Shown: piece by piece, positions 58,686 through 64,000 of the stretch
Layout of the letters: every line of letters starts with the position of its first letter
Position numbering within the stretch: position 1 is the stretch's first letter
NCBI GenBank assembly: GCA_949357655.1
Contig: CASHTG010000003.1
Span: 124,001 to 188,000, forward strand
Reading direction: 5' to 3'
Length of the DNA: 64,000 nt
From: Parascedosporium putredinis
Taxonomy: Eukaryota > Ascomycota > Sordariomycetes > Microascales > Microascaceae
Position numbers and translations under genes: made by a program
Notes under the pieces: generated by a model
What the model saw: only the letters and a program-made list of their open reading frames with translations
The model's database searches: none
What the model was told of the DNA's origin: nothing

Positions 58686-60031
58686 TCACTCACGCTTTCC
58701 CTGCTTCTGCTTCTGCTTCTTGAGCAGATCGCTCGTCCGGATAACCTTGGGCTCGTTGCTTGGGGGCTATATGCTCTCCAAGTGTTGGGGAGGAACATGC
58801 CGACGGTATCCTGGTAGTGGACGTATTCGGGGTACTTTCTGCTGCTGATGGACTCGGTGAGGATGGTTGAGCCCTGGAAAAGAAGAATCAAAGAGCAGCT
58901 GCCGATGGCGGCCCATCCGTACAAGGTTTCAGAGGCATTGCAAGCCCACTGGTACAGGAAGAACCAGATGAGCTGCTCGGCGGCGCAGTTGGGATGGCGG
59001 CTGTAGGCCCAAATACCCGAGGTGATGAAACCCCGATCGAGGTCGGCCTGAGAGTATTCACGAGGAAGCTTGGCGTCCTTTTGATACTTGTGCTTCGCGT
59101 TTTGGTACCCTGAGTAGGTGTTAGCACTAGTTTTATTTTGTGGCCCTTTTCTAAGAAAAGAAGGTTGGAGGGGAAGGGGAGGAGGAAACCGTACTCCACT
59201 GCTGTCCGTCGGAGATGAACTCGCTGAAGACGAGGAGAAGCTGCCAGGCAAGGTACCCGAAATCCGACGAGCTCAGTTCGGGCTTGAACTTGTTGGTGAG
59301 GAGGATGACGTAGGCGGGGCTCGACGAGAACAGGAAGATAAGGATGCTCTGCGTGAAGGCGATGAAGAGAAGGTCGAAGAGCGAGAACAAGATCGGGTGC
59401 ATCCATGTTTGAACGTAGGCCCTGCGGCGCGAGACACGGGGAATGTTAGGGCCTCGGGTTCTATATTTTGGACGGTTTGTCCTGTGTTGAAGCGTCGGGA
59501 TAGTAACTCACCATCTGTAGTCTTCAGACCCGATCTGATATCCGCCCCTGCGCCAGTAGTTGAAAGTCAAGCGAATCTACCCGTCACAAGAGGAAAATTA
59601 GCACTAAAGAACAATGGCAGGCTGCGGTAGCCAAGCGGAAAAAGGAACGGGGGCTGTAGGGGTGACCGTACGCTCCACACAATGGAGAACAGAGCAACCA
59701 GATCCGTCCTCTCGTGAGGCTCGCCCGCGAGCCGCGCCCACACAGCAAAGTGTATGTTATAGATGGCAGGGAGGATGCTCCAGGCCCTGTCCACCTGCGA
59801 AAAGTTCCTATTGATCTCCGCCGTGACGAGGAAGAGGAAGCCGAGAAAGACGGAGAAGGCGGCGCCCGAGATGAAGGGGTTCGTTTCGACGTAGAGCTGC
59901 GCGAGGGCGTCTAGATTCGCGTAGTTGTCGAGAAGCTTGCGCGGGAGCTCGTAGAGCTGGGGGAGGAAGGGCTCGATGGTCTTGTAGTAGTCGCCGCAGT
60001 CCTCCACAGCTTGAAGGGTCGGTAGAGCCAT
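58686..60031 (-). CDS. DUF1295 / steroid 5-alpha-reductase-fold membrane protein
   Basis: Polytopic membrane protein of the isoprenylcysteine-methyltransferase/steroid-reductase superfamily. Substrate unknown. Exons: 59672-60031, 59512-59576, 59195-59421 and 58686-59109. Features: FISGAAFSVFLGFLFLVTAE (span), VDRAWSILPAIYNIHFAVWA, RLTFNYWRRGGYQIGSEDYR and span MHPILFSLFDLLFIAFTQSI. The C-terminal cofactor-site motif FITSGIWAYSRHPNCAAEQL (G-x-W-x-Y-S-R-H-P-N) is present, followed by WFFLYQWACNASE and RKYPEYVHYQDTVGMFLP. A frame switch near 58770 gives the likely natural end PKVIRTSDLLKK plus a Lys/Gln tail, with TGA at 58686-58688. About 358 residues. The start at 60031 is the first ATG (MALPTLQAVEDC). 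Confidence 0.85.
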
Positions 60032-61114
60032 GATTTTAATGGGGAGCGAGCGAGCGAGTCTCGCCTCTTGGAGAAAAGGTTTCTGTCTCTTCTTCTTCTT
60101 TCTTTTCCGAGGAGGGGGTTCAGCCGAGATGTTGCGGCTCGTCGTGATCCTTGGTATGGAGGGTTAGGGGAGGCGGTTCACGGTCACTTCCAGTCGTGAA
60201 TGGGGCGAGGGGGTTCGGGAAGGTTTAAGAGCAGCACCTTTCTCATTTGAGCTTGGACGTCATGGTTCTTGAAGTGGGTCGCTCCGACAATTAAACAGCG
60301 TCGAATGATTGATGGGGATTGATCGCTGGGCATTCCCAGATTCGAGCGTAGTGCTGCCTTTCAGGAGATCGGTGCTCGGGTGAGCGTTGTGATTGGCGGG
60401 ACCTTGGTCGCGTTGGGGTTGGCCCTTCAAACGCTGATCACGAAGCCCAAGCTCTCCAGCTCCAGCGCTTTCTTAAACTAGTGCAGCTTGAGCTTGAGCT
60501 TGAGCTGGTGCTGGTCCGACAAGAACTAGTGCTGCCTGCAGAGCCCTCAAGTGCTGAAAATCCAGTTTCAGGCCGTGCGGGCACCGGGACGTGCTTCAAG
60601 TTGCGACAGCGAGCCAATTGGGAAATCCCAAGAATTATGCCCTCTCCCCACAGCTCCAAATAATGTGTGCGGCCATCATTGATAGCGGTTACCAAATATT
60701 GACTTTGCTCGACACACGCGTCTCGCGTCCTTCACCTCTTCATCCTCACACTCAGAGCTTCTCTAGGACTAGGGCTTGAGCATATCAGAGATCTGAAGCT
60801 CGCATATCTGTGGGAAGGGTATTCTTAGCACCGCTGCAAGTGCAGAGCTCAAAGGCAATCGATCTCTTGGTCCAGAGTCATCTGCCAGGACGGAACCAAA
60901 AGGGAATTTTTGGAAAAAATTGGGTTGCTGGCTCTTGAATGGGCTTGAAGCTCCTGCCCCACCAATTCACCCCGCGTCTTCTTTGAGCTTGCACGAAACC
61001 TCCTTCACTTCCTCCCCGTTTCCCCAGGCCCAACATTTAAAGCGTGCCACCTCTCCACTCCATTGGTGCTGTTTCCCATGATCATTTCTCTAATCTACCC
61101 GAGAATGTGACAAA
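60032..61114. promoter_or_regulatory. Divergent promoter region DUF1295 / TOP3
   Basis: About 1.1 kb between start codons, including a GAGCTT tandem repeat at 60484-60506. No gene is supported. Confidence 0.45.
60484..60506 (+). repeat. (AGCTTG)n repeat
   Basis: Nearly four tandem copies of a 6-bp unit. Confidence 0.85.
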
Positions 61115-63566
61115 ATGAGAGTCCTCTGCGTTGCCGAAAAACCGTCAATATCCAAGGCGGTAGCTGATCATCTCTCTGGTGGCAGTAAGCAAATGGTTAG
61201 TGGTTGGCAAGCTCTCTCTTTTACCCGTTTAGGACCTGTGACGAGTTTCTAATGACGCTTCTTCTTCTTTCCCCTTTGCTCCTCCCCAACAGCATAACAC
61301 GCGTGTCAAGTTCATCAAGAATTACTCCTTCGACTTTGACTTTGGCCAGCCATGGGGACGGTGCAATGTGACCATGACCTGTGTGACCGGGCACTTGACC
61401 GGCATGGTGTTTCCTTCAGCCTTCAACAACTGGGCCTATCCACCTCCAGAGAGCTTGTTCAACGCTGATGTTCTCACCCAAGTAGACGACGTAAGGAAGC
61501 ATTCACGATACTGCCTAAGAGCTAACCCATCGTTAACCTCGTTGCCCCTTCTTGCTCTATTGTAGGATAAGAAGAGCATAGCTGCCAACATCGAGTCGCA
61601 AGCTCGTTCCTGCCAAGCCCTTGTCATCTGGACCGATTGCGATCGTGAAGGTGAACATATTGGAAGCGAAATTCGGGCCGCCGCGCTCAAGGGCAACAAA
61701 AACATCCAGGTCAAGCGGGCGAGATTCAGCAACATTGAGAGGGCGTGAGTAACCCTCCTCCCGTCCCATTCGGAAGGAAAACAAACAGTCTTACCTCGAC
61801 ATTCCTGGCCAAGAGCTAACCATTGCTCTTAGACACGTCCTATCGGCGGCCCGCCACCTTGTCATGCTCGACGAGCGACAAGTTCACGCCGTGGAGGCTA
61901 GGATAGAGCTGGACCTCAGAATCGGGTTTGCCTTTACCCGGTTCATCACCAACTCCCTCCGAGCGCTTGGTGGCCCCCTTGAGGACAAGGTCCTCAGTTA
62001 CGGTATGTTATTCGCAGCTCAGTCGGACCCGGCCTTTTCCCTTGATATACACGCAGCTTTCCTTTGATCGTCCGCATTCCTAACATCAAGCCCTAGGCGC
62101 CTGCCAGTTCCCCACCCTAGGGTTCGTCGTGGAACGATATTTTCGGGTCAAGGACTTTGTGCCAGAGACCTTTTGGTCGATCAAGGTTCGGTATAACCGG
62201 AAGGGCATCGATGTCAATTTCAGCTGGGCGAGGAGCCGCCTCTTCGACAGGCTTTCCGTCATCATTCTGTACGAGCGGTGTCTCAGGGCCAAGATCGCCA
62301 AGGTGACCAAGGTGCAAGAACGGCCAACGAAGAAGTTCAAGCCTCTACCTCTTACTACAGTAGAGCTGCAGAAAGCGGCCACGCGAATGCTTCGCATGAC
62401 TGGTCAACAAGCTATGAACATTGCCGAATCTCTGTACAATAAGGGGTTTATCAGTTACCCCAGAACCGAGACAGATCGGTTCGACAAAGGTATGGATCTA
62501 CGGGCCCTGTGTGCTAAGCAGGTTCAGGACAATCGCTGGGGCGGGTTTGCCCAAGGACTAGTCGATGGACGCTTCAGCCAGCCAAGAGAGGGACGAAACG
62601 ATGACAAGGCACACCCGCCCATCCACCCGGTCACGTACGCCGCACCTACAGTCCTAAGCCCTGACGAGGCCCGCTTATACGAGTACGTTGTCAGGAGGTT
62701 TCTTGCCTGTTGCTCGGACGATGCCAAGGGACTCGCTACAGACATCGAGATCGACTACGGTGGTGAATCTTTTTCCGCTCACGGCGTCATCGTCCTGGAG
62801 CGGAATTACCTAGACGTATTTGTCTACGAAAAGTGGAATAGCAGCGCGGAGCTGCCCAAGTTCGTCGTGGGCGAGCAGTTCCAGCCAGCCGAGGCCCTGA
62901 TGACGGAAGGGCAGACGTCGAAGCCCAACTACTTGACCGAGGCCGATCTGATTGCCTTGATGGATGCCAACGGAATCGGGACGGATGCCACGATGGCGGA
63001 ACACATTCAAAAGATTCAAGACAGGCAGTACGTAGACGTCGTCAACTTACGGGGTAGCCAGGGAGATGGTGATGATGGAGATGTCGAAGAGGCGCCCGCT
63101 ACGCGGGGAGGACGGGGTGGAAGAGGTAGTCGTGGTGGCCGTGGAGGCGCTCGGGGCCGGGGTGGCGGAGCCGGGGGCGGCTCTGGAGGCCAAGGAAAGA
63201 TGGGAAAATACTTTGTCCCGACAAAGCTTGGAGTGGCTCTTATCCTGGGGTTCGACCGTATGAACTTTGAGACAAGTCTGGGTAAGCCCTTTCTACGCAG
63301 GGAGATGGAAATGAAGATGAAGGCCATCTGCGAGGGTCGTACGACCAAGGCAGCCGTGCTTCAGGAAAGCATTGGCCAGTATCGCCGGGTGTTTATCCAG
63401 TCCCAGGAAAAGGTCAACGTTCTCAAGACTGTAGGTACCCAGGCTCCCTCCTGCTCTGTTGCCACCCCCATTTCATCTCATCCCATCCTCGCCGGGTTCC
63501 TTTTTGCTAATCTCGGGTTTCCGTTCAATGATTTACAAGGCCTGTCGAGAGTTTGTGTTTGGCTGA
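61115..63566 (+). CDS. TOP3: DNA topoisomerase III
   Basis: Type IA topoisomerase that, with a RecQ helicase (Sgs1) and Rmi1, dissolves double Holliday junctions. Exons: 61115-61195, 61293-61490, 61566-61744, 61833-62002, 62097-63430 and 63540-63566; the frame is intact. The Toprim domain opens RVLCVAEKPSISKAVADHLS, with VIWTDCDREGEHIGSEI carrying the acidic D-x-D-x-E metal site. The gate contains the catalytic tyrosine in NKGFISYPRTETDRF. KAHPPIHPV and ANGIGTDATMAEHI are type-IA motifs. A Gly/Arg-rich insert (RGG repeats, about 63100-63200) separates RQYVDVVNL from KYFVPTKLGVALI. The product is about 662 residues, like yeast Top3 (656). The last exon (ACREFVFG-stop) is uncertain: another frame runs open to 63624 with a GTAAGG donor at its end, so extra exons are possible. 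Confidence 0.93.
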
Positions 63567-64000
63567 GAATGTTCTCGAGGATGGCGCAACTCGTCATCGC
63601 CTGATCGATCTCCTGGCAGAGTAAGGCCTTGTCATGCGAGCGGTCCTTTTCAACCCTCCTCTGAGAGGCCGCGTACCCTCGCCTGGGTGCAAATGAGTGC
63701 CCGATCAAGAGAGCCAGAGGTGACAGCTCACGAAACAGTTCGCGAAGCTGCGTTGGCGATGCTCTAGATTCCAGTCGACTCGTCCAGGACTAACTGTCCC
63801 CGCACCCCCTTTGACCTCTACTCGCCCACTCACTTCGCTTACAACAAGATGAGAATCGGGCGGACCACTACAATTACGATGGTTACGGTACGGAGTTGTC
63901 GGCAGTGATACACAGTGAGGAAAATGGGTCATCTCTTTCGCGCATACCCCGCCGTTAGCCACCTTTTTCTGGTACTCCAGCGCGGGCGTTGCAACAAGTA
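63567..64000. other. TOP3 downstream region to window end
   Basis: 3' UTR or further TOP3 exons (see that entry). No independent gene is supported in the last 430 bp. Confidence 0.4.

Noticed and set aside
1425..58770. Reading the frameshifted genes as pseudogenes or as programmed frameshifting
   Set aside because: Too many unrelated essential genes are affected, at ordinary homopolymers, with no slippery-site or pseudoknot pattern and no in-frame decay of the protein sequence.

Overview
The window comes from a filamentous ascomycete (Pezizomycotina), most likely a Sordariomycete. The genes carry short spliceosomal introns (about 60-110 nt, GT...AG, with CTAAC-like branch sites). They are widely spaced, and coding DNA is GC-rich at third positions. 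Several families are typical of filamentous fungi: a BNI4 with its conserved C-terminus, a BCAS3/WD40 protein, a Par32-type (DUF3602) protein and a DPM2. I find 18 protein genes and no rRNA, tRNA, CRISPR array or intact transposon.

Layout: 1-18 kb holds BNI4 (+), DUS1 (+), CWC22 (-), DPM2 (+) and a BCAS3-domain WD40 protein (-). 18-39 kb is gene-poor: an ING-family PHD protein, a small bactofilin-like beta-helix protein, a multi-span membrane protein and a C2H2 zinc-finger protein, all on the minus strand and separated by 2-5 kb. A gap of about 8 kb (39.2-47.2 kb) has no gene I can recognise. 47-64 kb is dense: Par32-like (+), RLP24 (-), Ku80 (+), a Gfd2-like DEDDh exonuclease (-), PAM18 (-), a TMEM205-like protein (+), PHO13-type phosphatase (+), a DUF1295 steroid-reductase-fold protein (-) and TOP3 (+).

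The genes are mostly unrelated housekeeping functions: splicing, tRNA modification, ribosome biogenesis, mitochondrial import, GPI/N-glycan precursor supply, end joining, decatenation and chromatin reading. No metabolite cluster or defence island is visible. Several pairs share short divergent promoters (RLP24/KU80, PAM18/TMEM205-like, DUF1295/TOP3, CWC22/DPM2).

Two points affect how the annotation is read. (1) Most genes are interrupted by single-base frameshifts, nearly all at homopolymer runs and usually one base short. So many essential genes are affected that I read these as consensus errors, not pseudogenes. (2) The most interesting locus is the four-exon bactofilin-like gene at 28908-29638, which only appears when introns and frameshifts are both allowed for. 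Bactofilins are best known as bacterial cytoskeletal proteins.
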